Below are positions 24,001 through 34,564 of a stretch of 64,000 nucleotides of DNA, in pieces. The position numbers and the translations under genes are program-made. The notes under the pieces were generated by a model. It worked only from the letters and a program-made list of their open reading frames with translations, was not told the DNA's origin and did not search any database. Every line of letters begins with the position of its first letter. The first letter of the stretch is position 1. Source of the stretch: Gordius sp. MW1 (taxonomy: Eukaryota > Nematomorpha > Gordioida > Gordea > Gordiidae); NCBI GenBank assembly GCA_964036665.1, contig OZ038526.1, positions 35,836,001 through 35,900,000 on the forward strand. Direction: 5' to 3'.

Positions 24001-25270
24001 TTTGCCGCATAATTTTTAAAATATATGGTTTATGTGGAGTGGTTAAAAATTTCTTTTTTATTTAATATTGATAAAGAAATATAATACCATAACTCTAGGA
24101 TAGTTTAGTATCGAAAAGTACCGTTCTTTTCAATGAATCTATATTTTTCTTTTTCTGAAGACAAAATCTTGGGTGCCTTCCTATTCCTTCTTATTTTTCT
24201 GAATCTTATTAATTTTTACCGAATTCATGTACAACTTTTCAACTACTTTTTTCCATCTTTTTGTAACTTTGTATGGTTCTAATCGTTTTCATAAACTACT
24301 CATATTATTTAGGGTTGCGTGTACTTGAAATGTTCGACGCCTCCCGCAGCGGGCCTAGCCTTTCACGCTCTACACGGTTGGTGGTACGATGGTATGTCTC
24401 CCATCTAAATTATCCGCTTCTAATTGTTTCGTTAAATAATTTAGTTTGTTATGTTGAATTCTGCTCTCTGAGTATGCTTTTAAAAACATTGCCTCTACAA
24501 TTTTATCCGGCTAAATATGCAAGGTTAAATGATATTTTATATTTTTGGCACCCGAGTTTTCTACTTGACACTGTATGATAGAGGGATTGACACTCCTTCT
24601 TTTGATTTTTATTAATGCTAGCTCGTAATTGAGTAAAATCTGGATTTATTAGTTGTGTCTGGTAGTTATGTTGTAAAAATGGCTGGGTTTTGTTTAGTCG
24701 CCCATTGGTTTTATTTTAGCCAACTAAACATCAATGAACCAAAAAATTTTGGTCGGATTTTCTGAGTCGACCCTTAGGCTTAGTCGAATTAGAAAAAACA
24801 GGCCAGAGTCGACCGTTTGACCCAACAAAATCCAGCCGTTTTTACACTACTTGGTAGGGTTTGAGTTCAAGTTAGCAATCGCACACAGTTTTTGCATTTT
24901 AAGGGATATACATTTTTGGAAAAATGCGACTTTAGTGTTAGGGTCATGTGATAAAAGCATTATATATGTAATGAAGTTAATTTTCATTTTAATCATTTAA
25001 GGGGGTATGTATAGTCTAAAATCAATCACATTTATTTCTCCTATTCAAATATTTTAAGGTGTAGTTTAATTCAAAATACCAATACCAGGAGCTTAATTGA
25101 TTAAAAAGCTGCGAGCTAAACAATTTGTGTTTACATTTAACATAGGAAATTTGATAACGGTAAAGTACATCAGATTGGAGAGGTACCATGAAAGATTTCC
25201 AGATTCAGTGAACGCCAATGCCCCGCTTAGAATTAGTCAATCTAACACTAGAGGATTTAACAAATTTTGA
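17177..25270 (+). CDS. LEMD3: MAN1/LEMD3-type inner nuclear membrane protein, complete, 12 exons
   Basis: Inner nuclear envelope protein that binds BAF through its LEM domain and, in vertebrates, receptor-SMADs through a C-terminal RRM-like domain. Exons: 17177-18235, 18335-18413, 18457-18539, 18579-18661, 18744-18889, 19471-19572, 20192-20297, 21963-22110, 23280-23419, 23890-23995, 24313-24391 and 25146-25270. All phases fit, giving 751 codons and a TGA stop. In order: LEM domain at residues about 6-45 ([27 protein letters not shown]); a long Ser/Asn-rich linker; first membrane span near residue 320 ([15 protein letters not shown]); the MAN1 luminal domain ([30 protein letters not shown]); second span ([15 protein letters not shown]); then [32 protein letters not shown] and WQGPAF with LKIRNMFD; and the RRM ([43 protein letters not shown]). 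The RRM separates it from LEMD2. The donor of exon 1 (GTTATA) is weak. Introns carry several MITEs, yet the frame is intact. Confidence 0.93.
20493..20660. mobile_element. hAT-type MITE, GGCGTAGCC family (MAN1 intron 7)
   Basis: Begins CATGGGCGTAGCCAAGG and ends GGCACGCCCATG, flanked by an exact 8-bp duplication GTTTTTAT (20,485-20,492 and 20,661-20,668). Confidence 0.75.
20850..21030 (+). repeat. Dispersed repeat fragment with (CA)n tail
   Basis: Contains CGAAAACTACTGGACCGATT followed by TGGCTCGAACAAATC and, about 70 bp on, a complementary AATCGGTCTAGTAGTTTT, then (TA)n and a (CA) run of about 12 dinucleotides at 21,001-21,024. A close match lies at about 56,930-56,975. The motif resembles sequences scattered with Helitron-like elements; I cannot prove the class. 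Confidence 0.5.
21162..21367. mobile_element. hAT-type MITE, GTCGACC family, copy 2
   Basis: Inverted ends (TATAAAAATGGTCGTCGG and CCGTTTTTACAACAC) with paired GGTCGA motifs inside. The likely 8-bp duplication is GTATGGTA/GTACGGTA with one mismatch. It lies in MAN1 intron 7. Confidence 0.55.
21712..21805. mobile_element. Short hAT fragment (TAGAGACCTGCA end)
   Basis: A left end TAGAGACCTGCATGGGTGAC, then CGGGTCGGGTTCGGGTT and AAAAAAAGTGACTTTGC, which is the complement of the left end of the hAT at 44,585. The outer bases of the right end are missing, so no target duplication is visible. Confidence 0.5.
22317..22682. mobile_element. hAT-type MITE (TAGAGCCTTGCACGGGC ends)
   Basis: Ends TAGAGCCTTGCACGGGC and ATTTTGCGGGCTCTA, with GGCCCG-rich subterminal repeats. 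Flanks are CTCATAGC and CCCATAGC, an 8-bp duplication with one mismatch. Lies in MAN1 intron 8. Confidence 0.75.
22988..23183. mobile_element. hAT-type MITE, GTCGACC family, copy 3
   Basis: ATGTTGTAAAAAGGGCTGGG at left and CAGTCGTTCTTACAACACTA at right. Flanks are CTTAGGAT and CTTAAGAT, an 8-bp duplication with one mismatch. It ends 96 bp before MAN1 exon 9. Confidence 0.7.
24666..24849. mobile_element. hAT-type MITE, GTCGACC family, copy 4
   Basis: TTATGTTGTAAAAATGGCTG at left and AGCCGTTTTTACACTA at right. Flanks are TCTGGTAG and CTTGGTAG, six of eight matching. Lies in the last MAN1 intron. Confidence 0.6.
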
Positions 25271-25809
25271 ATTTTTTGAAGGAAGAAATTATCCTTTATG
25301 TTTTCTGTTATAAAACATAACCACTTCTCTGTACATATTTTTAATTACACCACACTTATTTACTCGTGTTTTTTTCTTTAATTTTAATTGCCATTATATA
25401 TAAAAGATTGTTTTTAAGTGGCTTATTTAATTTTCCCGAAATGTAACTAATTTTTAGTATTAGATCTAGATGTATGTTGTTTATTTAATAAAAACATAAT
25501 TTTAATTACTTGTACATTATTGCAAATATCAATTGATTTAGCTACAATACTTTTTTATTTTATGCTGTTTACGAACGGCTTGCCTCGTAATTTAATAATA
25601 AATTGACTAATTTTAGTATGGGTGCATTGACTTTTAATTTGACTTTAAAATATATATTTGTATATGTTAAAGGAAATACCAATTTTATGATACTTTATTA
25701 AAACAGTGCAGTAGTTACATATGATCAACTAGGTATAATTTGTTTTAAAAGAAATTTGGTTTTACATTTGATTTTCATTTTACGTAGCGTCTTTAACAAA
25801 ATTATTTTC
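25271..25809. other. MAN1 3' UTR and tail-to-tail intergenic spacer
   Basis: The MAN1 stop is followed by AT-rich sequence with an AATAAA at about 25,486 that could serve for polyadenylation. The convergent FAM187-like gene stops at 25,810, so the 3' UTRs may overlap. No other feature seen. Confidence 0.4.
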
Positions 25810-28800
25810 TCATTTTTCTTTATCAAGCCAATGCTTTAGTTCTACAAGAATGGAGAAGGCCATGTTGTTACAACTTTTCATTTCTTTTTCCTTTGGACCT
25901 TTATAAATAAACACGGGTGAAATCCTTTTAAAAGTTGACAATGTATTTGAAATATTTGGCATAAATTTACTCATGATTATTGGTGGATTTTAATTTTGTT
26001 TATATTTTATGTTGTTGTTTTTTGTATACATTTGTGGAAAAAAATGACCTGTTTATTGGTGTCAGTTAAACGAGCGGCTAGGCATATGACGAAAATCATA
26101 GTGTAAACCATGAATCCCAGCAAAACGTAAAAGAAATAATCCTTAATATCTATATAATGGTTTGTAATAGTGTAATTTTTTTGTAATTTTATAAAAAAAG
26201 CAATTATATTCCTTTTGAAATTGTTAAATATAACTATATGTTAATATGGGCTCACTTTCATCGATAATCAACGATTCTTTTACTATATTTAAACATAAAA
26301 TTTGGTGTTTAAAAATATATTTAAGACACTTTAATTTTTTGCGCTGTTTTAGCGCAATTTTTTACTTCATATAGCACGAAAAAAGCTTTTTATAAATTCG
26401 CAAAAATGAAAATTGATCTATAAAATTGGATACGGTAGTATTCTCATTCATTTTAAGTCTTTTTAATAATGATTTAAAATAGTAAAAAAATATAAGAATA
26501 TACCGTGTAATTTAACTTTGACTAGCATTAGATTTTCTTTGACACTCCAGCAGGAATATTCACCCTTGTCGAAAATGTCAACTGGTGATATGTGGAGGAT
26601 GTAATATTCATCTATTTCTATCGTTTTTAATTTATGTGGCGCTAAACCAATTTCTTCTTTCAATTTTTCTTCAGGACTTTCATTTTCTGCAAATATTTCT
26701 GGTACAGAAGATGCTATAGGATGACTTCCATTTTGCCAACGAACAGCTAAATCTGTTTCTAATTCTTCTTCCTCATTCTTATGATCGGATAGTCTACAAA
26801 ATGTTCGTTATAGTTATATAATAAGCAAGGTTAAAGCCATTATAATGTGAAAAAAACATCAAAAATCAAAAGATTGCAAATTCATGTTATTACTTGCCAC
26901 ATTTATGCTAAAAATTAAATTTTATAAAAATTTTCCTTACAGCTTGAACAATGATAATTCAATATGAAGATGTTATGGTTATTAATTAAAACTATTTTAA
27001 TTAACCTTTCAAAATTATATATTTAATAGCTTGTTCCTAATAAAAGTGTAAATGGGACACTGAACTAAATAAAAACGTAATTTAATTTCTTAATATTAAA
27101 ATCTAAAGCTATAAGACGAATTATTTTTAATTTACCCGGGACAATAAAGGTCGACTGAATCACCTTCTTCTGCTTCGACATTTATGATAGGAGCTTAGAA
27201 AGTGAATAAATTTTAATTTTATATAGTTTGTCATTTAATCAAGAAGTCAATTAATTATATTCTGAATCAATGTAAAGTATAAAAAATGAGCTTTTGTATA
27301 TTTTTTGAAATGTCATGATTTTAACTTAAACACACAAAAGTTTCATTAATTTATAGCTTTTCTTCTTAAATTTAAAGTCGTGCCGCGATTTATTAAGACC
27401 TAGCTAAGTAAAAAGCGGGCACGTTTCTTTAAGGGTTACAAGAGTTTAACATTTTATGGGGATTAAAAAGCGATGTTTAAACCTTTTTTAACTTTTTTCT
27501 TGGCAAATGCTTCAATTTTCAGAAAACTTAGCTTGGATGTGCCATCTTTGTCTTCTTCTTTTTCAGAAATTTCCTCCGATTTATGTACACTTTTTTCTTT
27601 GGATTTTTTGTCTTTAGGAGCCTTCATATATTTCATCAGTCCTAGTAACATAATACACAAGCTTGAACATGTATTTCGTTTGATTAGTGGGTATTTTCCC
27701 AAAATACAATGGGACAAAATACAAATAGCTTGAAACGGTTTCAAGATCTTATAATGCGCATGCGTATGCATTTAACAGACCAATCAGATAGCTGCGCATT
27801 TTAATAATGCGCATGCATATGCATTTAACAATTATTGCTGCACTATAAAACTTTAAGGGACAGGGTTAAGGTTCAGGGTAGTGTTTTAGGTCAGCGTTTT
27901 AGGTTAGGGTTAGGATTAGATGCACATCAAATTCCCTCCCCATTTGAGATTTAATTTTCCGTGATATTGAGTGTGGCATTTTGGACTGTAACCATTATAT
28001 TTTGTATCATTAAATTTTGCGCATTAATCGATTAGTGTTTTAAAAACGGCTGGGTTGCATTTGGTCGACCTTTGGTTTTAGTCGACTAATTTGCAAAACA
28101 AAGCAGAGTCGACATTTAGTCTTAGTTAAACCAAAGTCGACCATACAAAACTCAGACGTACAACACTAATTTCGTTATACCAAGAATTAAAAACTCTTAT
28201 TTTGCTTTTTAAATCTAAGATATATACTGAATCTTATAAAAGTTTTGTTGATCTTTATGACATTTAAACACATATTAATTACCCGCATTAATATCATCGG
28301 TAGGTGCTATGGGGCAAGGTTCCATGCAATTTTCAATTTTAATTTCGTTGGGTCGTGCGCGTGCTTTATTAAATTCTTCTAAAAATACAATGAAAGTTTT
28401 CATATTGAATAAATCATCATAGGCTGTTATAAATCAATAAGATTTTTAAAATGGATTCTATAAATATCAACTGTATTTATTGGTTTTGAAATTTTAAGGC
28501 TTAAAAATGTTTTAATCGATTGTTTAGACTGTAAAGCAACCTTTAAACGTAGCATATAATGGCAATCGCAGAATTCTTTCTTTATTATGCAGTGGCGTAG
28601 CTAGGGGGGGGCCCAAGGGGCCCGGGCCCCTTGGGCCCCCCCCCAAGGGAAAAATCTTGGGCCCCTGGGCCCCGTACGCCATTTTTTTTATTTTATCTTA
28701 GTTAAAAAAAATAGGAAGATTATAATTATTTGTTTTTGAATATAACTTTTAATTATAATATAAAGCCCTAATATTAGTTTAATAAATGCAATTTAACGGT

Positions 28801-31800
28801 TTATAGCCTAGTATTAACTTTAAATGATATTAGAAATGAGGATCACTATCAAATTATAATAAGGCGAAAGATTTAGCTTCAATTTTTGATTTAGTATCTT
28901 CTAAACGTATTAAAAAACCAAAAATGTGTGACACTTCACTTCTTACTCTTTTGAATCTACCAATTCATTAATTGATTTCAAAATTATATTATCTTATCAT
29001 AGCAGAATTAAACATAAGATTTTCGGAAATTAATTGTAATTTATATATGTCCTTAGAAGGTTTCATGGGCGTAGCCAGCTTTTGAATTAGAGAGGGGCAA
29101 TAATGATTTAGGAAGGAACAAAATGATTATTTTTTCAAATTTCAGCCATAATTTTAATAAATTTTAACAAATTTTTGGATTTAGAAGGGGTGGCCCCCTT
29201 CTGGCTACGCCCGTGGAAGGTTTAAACCCTTCATACCCTTTTTTAAATCTCTTTTATCAGAAGTAATTAACCATTATGAATTAAAACAGCCAGATGCCAA
29301 AATAATAATGGCAAAATTATATAATATATTATAATTCTTTACTTCGAATAAAATAAATTGCAATGATATTTTTTCACCTATTAAAATTTTGCTCTCAATA
29401 ATGTTTCTAAATTTTATTATTTTGACTAAAATTATTTTAACTATCCCAATAACTTCATGTTCATGCGAAGGATCGTTCTCATTGCTAAAATGGATTAAAA
29501 CTATCTTTGTTCCATAATTGGACAAGATAGGTTATCTTCCTTAGCTTTATTGAGCTTAGAACATGACTTTTAAATGATTCGTTTGCAACATCGAGTAAAA
29601 GGCGTAATGAACTATTGTATTATTAAAAGACTAGTTTTAATATTCAATGAAAAATTACCTGGGCTTTTAAACTTGTTTTAAACTTTTTAACACTTTCAAA
29701 ATATATTAAAATATTATTAAATTTAAGAAAATTCCATCCTGGATTCAATTTTTTTTGTCCATCTCACATGCTTATTGTTTAACATATCTTGCATATTTTT
29801 ATATACCACATGCACATATAAAGCCAATGAATTTCCAAAAAATAGTTTGTACACCATTTTTTACCCTTTATTAGTAATATCCCATCAAAAGTTTGATAAA
29901 TTAATATTAATAACAAAATCCTGAATTTTATAGAATTGTTAACGCATCAAAACTTTCAAAGGATAAAAATCCTCAAAAAATTTCTATTGGTGCGCCATTG
30001 GATTCAACAAAATGTACACCAACGCTAAGTTGTTCTGCGCATCTCACATCTCTAATTTCATCTAAAATTTATTAAGTAAAATTTATTCATTTAATCCTCA
30101 CAGAATATTTTTAGTTTCATTAGCCGTTAAATTTACTAGTTCATTTTAAATTTTAGGTGATGTAAAGGGGGGGGGGGTGCAAATATGTCTATAATATCAT
30201 CGGGGGCTATAACTTCTAAATTAAATACTCATTCTCGAACGAATTTTAAATTCATGATTAATTTTTATTTTATGTTATAATTACGCCTTTTGAGGATCTA
30301 GCCTTAAAAAAGGCTTTTAAATGTTCTCATTGTTTTCCTGATATAAATGCTGCCTGAAATGCTGCCAATATTGCATGTGTAAAATTAAAATTTGTTATAT
30401 ATATGGCCAAGATTTTTTGGGGTTGTGGCAATAAAATATTATTATAAAAACTTTGTTGTATAGTTTTTTTACTATTTGTATTATTTTTTAAAATGTCAAC
30501 AATTTCTTGTCAATATCTCCGTTCCACCTTGTGCCCTTACAATTCATTTACACAAAAACTTATTATACCAAGTGAAATTTTTTATATTGTTTCAACGACA
30601 TTACTTTGTTTTATTTATGAATAAATTTTATTTATTTTATGCCCTAGAAACATGCGGTCTAAGACATACCAGTGTGATGTTATTAGAAAAATACACAAAA
30701 TAGTAGCGGAATTTTAAGTTTGTCCAACGTTTATGAGGGAAAATTTTTTCATTTGCGTTTGACCCATGGTCGTATCCAGGTTTTGGATTGAGGGGGGGGA
30801 CATATTTTTTTTAATTTTTAAGGGTTTTTGTAGTCAAATTTTTTTTGCCCCCCCCCTATGGTTTGACCAGCTCAGCCCCCCCCCCCAAGGCAAAAAGGCT
30901 AGCTACGCCACTGATTATGATTTAAAATGTGCCAATTTGAAATAATGTGTTAAATCGATAATTTAGTCCCAAAAATGATCTTATACTTCAATTTATTGCT
31001 AGATTAATAAAAATGCATATAGTAAACTTTTGTGGAAAGCTAGCAGTAGCCATTAGATCAATCTTGTGCGAACAAAAATTTTTCACTTAAATTTTTTAAT
31101 TTTTTAAGCCATAACTTACCTGGTAAATGGCGGAATATATTAAAAACGGAAGAATTGCATGGTATGCCCCCTGCATCGGATTCTTGATATGTTTTTAAAA
31201 TAGCATAAAAAATGGAATTGCCCTTCCCACTAGGATGCTTTTCCTTCTCATCCATTTTTCTAACTTGGCACCGTCCAAAACGCCTTCTTTCCCCAATATA
31301 ATCATTACCAGGGCTGAGCACAACACTTATGTTTAGACCACTGGGAGGAGCACAAACACTGCACGGGCCCCACTCGGTCCAAACAGAATAAATTGTTAAA
31401 TCTTCTAAAATTAACAAGGAGGACATTAAATTTAATCACACGTTTCATTTAGTATATTTGAGGTTTTATGGAAATTGGTCTATTCTTAAGATCAGAACTC
31501 GATTTAATTTTGTAATGAGTTTAATAAAAATTTGTTTTGATAGTAAGAATGTGGGAGGGGAGTTAATATTGATTATCTAGACTCCTCCTATAATTAATGA
31601 AATCAAATAAATTACTTTAAAATTTTGTTTTTTTACAATAAATTTCTTTACTCGAATAAATTTTTATTTTAATATTGTTAAAATTAAGCGTAACACATTT
31701 ACCTTAAGTGGAAGGCTTACCTGATATGAAATCGGGATATTTGGGTAGCGATCCTTTCGTTACTATTATAAACACATTAGAAATAAAAAACTTAGGCTTC

Positions 31801-32673
31801 ATAGTAGTGTTGAAAAAACGGCTGTGTTGTGTTTTGTCGACCTTGGTTTTACTAAGACCAAGAGTCGCTTATGGTCTGTGTTTCAAATTTTGACTAAGCC
31901 TAGAGGTCGATTAATAAAAAAAATCAAAATCTTTGGTCTGTTTATGTAAAGGCGACTAAAACCAAAGGTCGACAAAACAAAACCCAGCTGTTTTTACAAC
32001 ACTACTTTTAGCTTAAACATTATTTTTGTATCTCTTGTCCAAAACCGATATTATATTAAACTCCATTTCTGATGTAAGAGTTCCACCAATTTGCGTCTTT
32101 ATCTCAACAATTTTAAAATTCTCTTCTTTAAAAATTTAATTGCATGATCATGAATTTTAAAATATTGAGCATTTCAAAATGATATTGTTTATGATTTATC
32201 TAAATAAAAGTCAATTTTAAATTAAATTTATGAATAAAAAATTAAAACGGACAAATACCTACTTTTGAACAAAATATATAAATAATCATATAATTTAATC
32301 ACTTTCATTTTCGATTTTGTCCACCACATCCAAATGGTAAAAGATTTTAAAATGTTTCACAACATCTTTCCCCTTAGCAATTGTACCATTGCCTGACGAT
32401 GAGTTAGTAAAAATTTGATCAGAAGGCGTTGTAAACTCGGGAAAAAGAAAATCCGCGTGAGAAGCCATATTCTTGCAATAATAAGTTCCAGCATCTGTTA
32501 TTTTAAACATTTTTATGATTAAAGTGTTTTCAGCATCAGTCGTTATGCGATTAAGAGTATCTTCATCATGAGTATCTAGCCTAAGTTCTTGGTCTCGGCC
32601 CGTGGTCCTCTCGAATTTGTACCATTTAATGTGAAGATAAGGATGAGTTTTATTATCTCCGCTTTGTCCTGTG
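25810..32673 (-). CDS. FAM187-like membrane protein with two Ig domains, 5' end missing
   Basis: Single-pass surface protein of unknown role. Exons 5' to 3': 32673-32303, 31762-31721, 31404-31120, 28378-28283, 27641-27483, 27193-27136, 26793-26504, 26149-26049 and 25890-25810. All phases fit, about 494 codons. First Ig domain: IKWYKFER, then DAGTYYCKN. Then VWTEWGPCSVCAPP and GERRRFGRCQV, the W-x-W-x-x-C-x-x-C linker I associate with FAM187. Next a Cys pair ENCMEPCP, a 53-residue Lys/Glu-rich segment from a phase 1-1 exon (27,641-27,483), and a second Ig domain (GDSVDLYCPG, LAVRWQNG, DKGEYSCWSV). A membrane span follows (YFFYVLLGFMVYTMIFVICL), then a short cytoplasmic tail ending WLDKEK. The signal-peptide exon was not found; it would lie beyond 32,673. 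Ig architecture is certain; the family name is from memory of the linker and the span position. Confidence 0.72.
28033..28168. mobile_element. hAT-type MITE, GTCGACC family, copy 5
   Basis: TAGTGTTTTAAAAACGGCTG at left and CGTACAACACTA at right, with GGTCGACC inside. Flanks (TAATCGAT, ATTTCGTT) match at only four of eight positions, so the copy is old or rearranged. Confidence 0.55.
28608..28655. repeat. Perfect GC palindrome around CCCGGG
   Basis: Both sides of the central CCCGGG (28,621-28,626) read outward as complementary: GCCCAAGGGG at left, CCCCTTGGGC at right, extended by G-runs and C-runs, so more than 36 bp is palindromic in DNA that is otherwise very AT-rich. It forms the left tip of the decayed hAT. 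Confidence 0.8.
29064..29215. mobile_element. hAT-type MITE, GGCGTAGCC family, nested in the decayed hAT
   Basis: CATGGGCGTAGCCAGC at left and CTGGCTACGCCCGTG at right, flanked by an exact 8-bp duplication GAAGGTTT (29,056-29,063 and 29,216-29,223). Confidence 0.8.
30765..30860. mobile_element. hAT-type MITE, GGCGTAGCC family, right-truncated
   Basis: Starts CATGGTCGTATCCAGG and ends CCCCCCCTATG, so the inner part of the right repeat is lost. Flanks are an exact 8-bp duplication GTTTGACC (30,757-30,764 and 30,861-30,868). Confidence 0.7.
31805..32004. mobile_element. hAT-type MITE, GTCGACC family, copy 6
   Basis: TAGTGTTGAAAAAACGGCTG at left and CAGCTGTTTTTACAACACTA at right: the best-preserved termini of the family in this window. 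Flanks (CTTCATAG, CTTTTAGC) match only partly. Confidence 0.65.
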
Positions 32674-32770
32674 CTAGAAAATTATGAAAAGTCTCAATAT
32701 TTGAACTCAGTAGTTTTCAAGTCTTAATTTCATTATAGATAGAAAATTTGACAAGTCGCTAAGTACTTAT

Positions 32771-33305
32771 TTAGTGATGGTGAAATAGCGTTTGATAGGC
32801 GCTAAAGCTATAGCACATAGTCACTTGGAGGCCCTAAAGTTATAGCACACAGTCACTTGGAGTCGCTAAAGTTATAGCACACAGTCATTTGGAGGCGCTA
32901 AAGTTATAGCACACAGTCACTTGGAGGCGCTAAAGCTATAGCACATAGTCACTTAAAGGCGCTAAAGCTATAGCACATAGTCACTTGGAGGCGCTAGAGG
33001 TGTAGCATATTTTCACATAAGGCGCTAGAGTTATAGCGTGGCGCTAACATTGTTATAAAATTTATAGGTTAAATTGCATTATTAATTGCATTAGTATACG
33101 CACATGTGGTGCCACATGTGCGCATAATAATGCAATTTAACCTATAAATTATATAACAATGTTAGCGCCACGCTATAACTCTAGCGCCTTTTGTGACGCT
33201 ATAGCTTTAGCGCTTCCGTGTGACTATGTGCTAAGCGCCTCCAAGTGACTATGCTATGTAGATGGGAGGCGCTACACGCGCTGGTGCTAAGCGTTTCACC
33301 ATCAC
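32771..33305. mobile_element. Palindromic MITE with 32-bp subrepeats, copy 1
   Basis: Termini are TTAGTGATGGTGAAA and TTTCACCATCAC, flanked by TACTTAT on both sides (32,764-32,770 and 33,306-33,312). The left half holds about seven tandem units of GGCGCTAAAGCTATAGCACA plus TAGTCACTTGGA. The centre (about 33,030-33,190) is a long near-perfect hairpin with arms running out from CGCACATGTGG/CCACATGTGCG through TATAGGTTAAATTGCAT to GGCGCTAGAGTTATAGCG. The termini resemble those of the foldback at 56,674. Confidence 0.75.
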
Positions 33306-33528
33306 TACTTATGATATTGTCTACTCTTTTCTAATATAGGAATGATAAAGCCTTAATATTTATTAAAACCTAGTAATAGAATCACAGTGGTTATAATTTA
33401 GCTTTAACTTTAATAAAGTTATTGTTATTGATGATATTGTATTCCTAGTGTATATATAATATATATATATTCTTATTGTTCAACCATCCTATTAATATTG
33501 TTCATCCATCCGTTAATAAATATCATAA

Positions 33529-34098
33529 ATGGCGCTGGTCAAAATAGAGGAATCCTCCGATCTAGTGGACATAGATGATTGGCTTATGGTTTTAGAAAAT
33601 GCCATGGATATTAAAGAAGTTGCGCCTGTGAACAAGAAGAAATATCTCATCACATTCCTTGGTTTCCCAAATTTGAAAAGGTTAAAATATAAAATCTACC
33701 CTAAAAAATTAGATAATTGTTCCTATGACGAATTGAAAAACCAATTGCTTTTGTTATTTGGAAACAAAAATTCTATATTTTTTTATAGGCTAAATTTTTT
33801 AAGGGCTAGGCGAGGAAATGAATCAGTTGAAGATTTCTCACAAAAATTAAACGCTTTAGTTATTAAGTGTGAGTATAGGGAAGAAGATGAGATGTGGGAT
33901 GGGTTTTTGTTAGGATTAAATAATAGTAGACTAGAAAATGAAATAAGAATAAGATTTCCTGATGGTAAAGATGGAAATGAAAAGTTAAAATTTAAAACTG
34001 TATTTGAATTGGCACTTAGCTTTGATAGAGCCTCAAATGAAGTGGTAGATAAAGATATATTACGTGAAGAAATTAATAAAATTACAAAATGTTCATGA
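33529..34098 (+). CDS. Ty3-A gag (capsid part)
   Basis: 189 residues, intact. It has a retrotransposon capsid-like core (YLITFLG, LFGNKNSIFFYRLNFLRARR, VEDFSQKLNALVIKCEY). The start codon lies three bases after the 5' LTR, inside the sequence ATGGCGCTGG, which is also the expected primer-binding position. The frame ends just before the zinc-knuckle frame, which overlaps it by 35 nt and is shifted; this could be a programmed shift or decay. Confidence 0.75.
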   Translation: MALVKIEESSDLVDIDDWLMVLENAMDIKEVAPVNKKKYLITFLGFPNLKRLKYKIYPKKLDNCSYDELKNQLLLLFGNKNSIFFYRLNFLRARRGNESVEDFSQKLNALVIKCEYREEDEMWDGFLLGLNNSRLENEIRIRFPDGKDGNEKLKFKTVFELALSFDRASNEVVDKDILREEINKITKCS

Positions 34099-34564
34099 TA
34101 ATAACTATGCAGACCTAGTATGTTTTAATTGCAAAAAGAAAGGCCATTTAGCTAGATTTTGTTATTTTAATAAAAACAATGATCATTATAAATTGAAAAA
34201 TTATAATAAAAGAAACATTAATTGTGGTAAAGTTAATAAAACTAATAAAGCATTAGTTAAAGTGGTATTAAATGATAAAAACTATAATTTTGAGTTTGAC
34301 ACTGCAGCTCAGGCTACTGTCATAGATAAGCAGACTTGGATGGAAATTGGTAAGCCTGAGTTAAGAAATTGTCCAAGTATATTGAGTTATGGAAACTTTA
34401 GTGTCAAAACTTTAGGCATGTGTTTAGCAAAAGCTCAAACTAACAATAAATGTTTGGAAATCCCTTTGTTAGTAGTTAATGAAGGGGATTTAAAATTAAG
34501 ATTACCAGAAATTTTAGAATTTGGATTTGAATTACCTGAAAACATTGTAATTAGACAACGTTAG
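34064..34564 (+). pseudogene. Ty3-A nucleocapsid zinc knuckle and protease
   Basis: Contains one CCHC knuckle (CFNCKKKGHLARFC) and an aspartic protease signature FEFDTAAQATVID, where the usual DTG/DSG is DTA. The frame stops at 34,564, before RT. The DTA may be inactivating or a lineage variant. Confidence 0.7.

Larger units (their letters stand above)
28590..30913 (-). mobile_element. Decayed hAT transposon (TTF-type transposase remnant)
   Basis: Inverted termini CAGTGGCGTAGCTAGG and GGCTAGCTACGCCACTG, each flanked by ATTATG (28,584-28,589 and 30,914-30,919). On the minus strand near 30,060-29,900, broken frames still read EIRDV, EQLSVGV and FVESNG, in the order seen in TTF/ZMYM-type hAT transposases; stops and frameshifts interrupt the rest. 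Two younger GGCGTAGCC MITEs are inserted in it. It lies in a FAM187-like intron. A 6-bp rather than 8-bp duplication is unusual for hAT. Confidence 0.55.

Noticed and set aside
27463..27733. Plus-strand frame opposite the Lys-rich exon
   Set aside because: Antisense to a phase-compatible FAM187-like exon.
32800..33010. CRISPR-like regular repeats
   Set aside because: Tandem 32-bp subrepeats without unique spacers, inside an inverted-repeat MITE of a eukaryotic genome.
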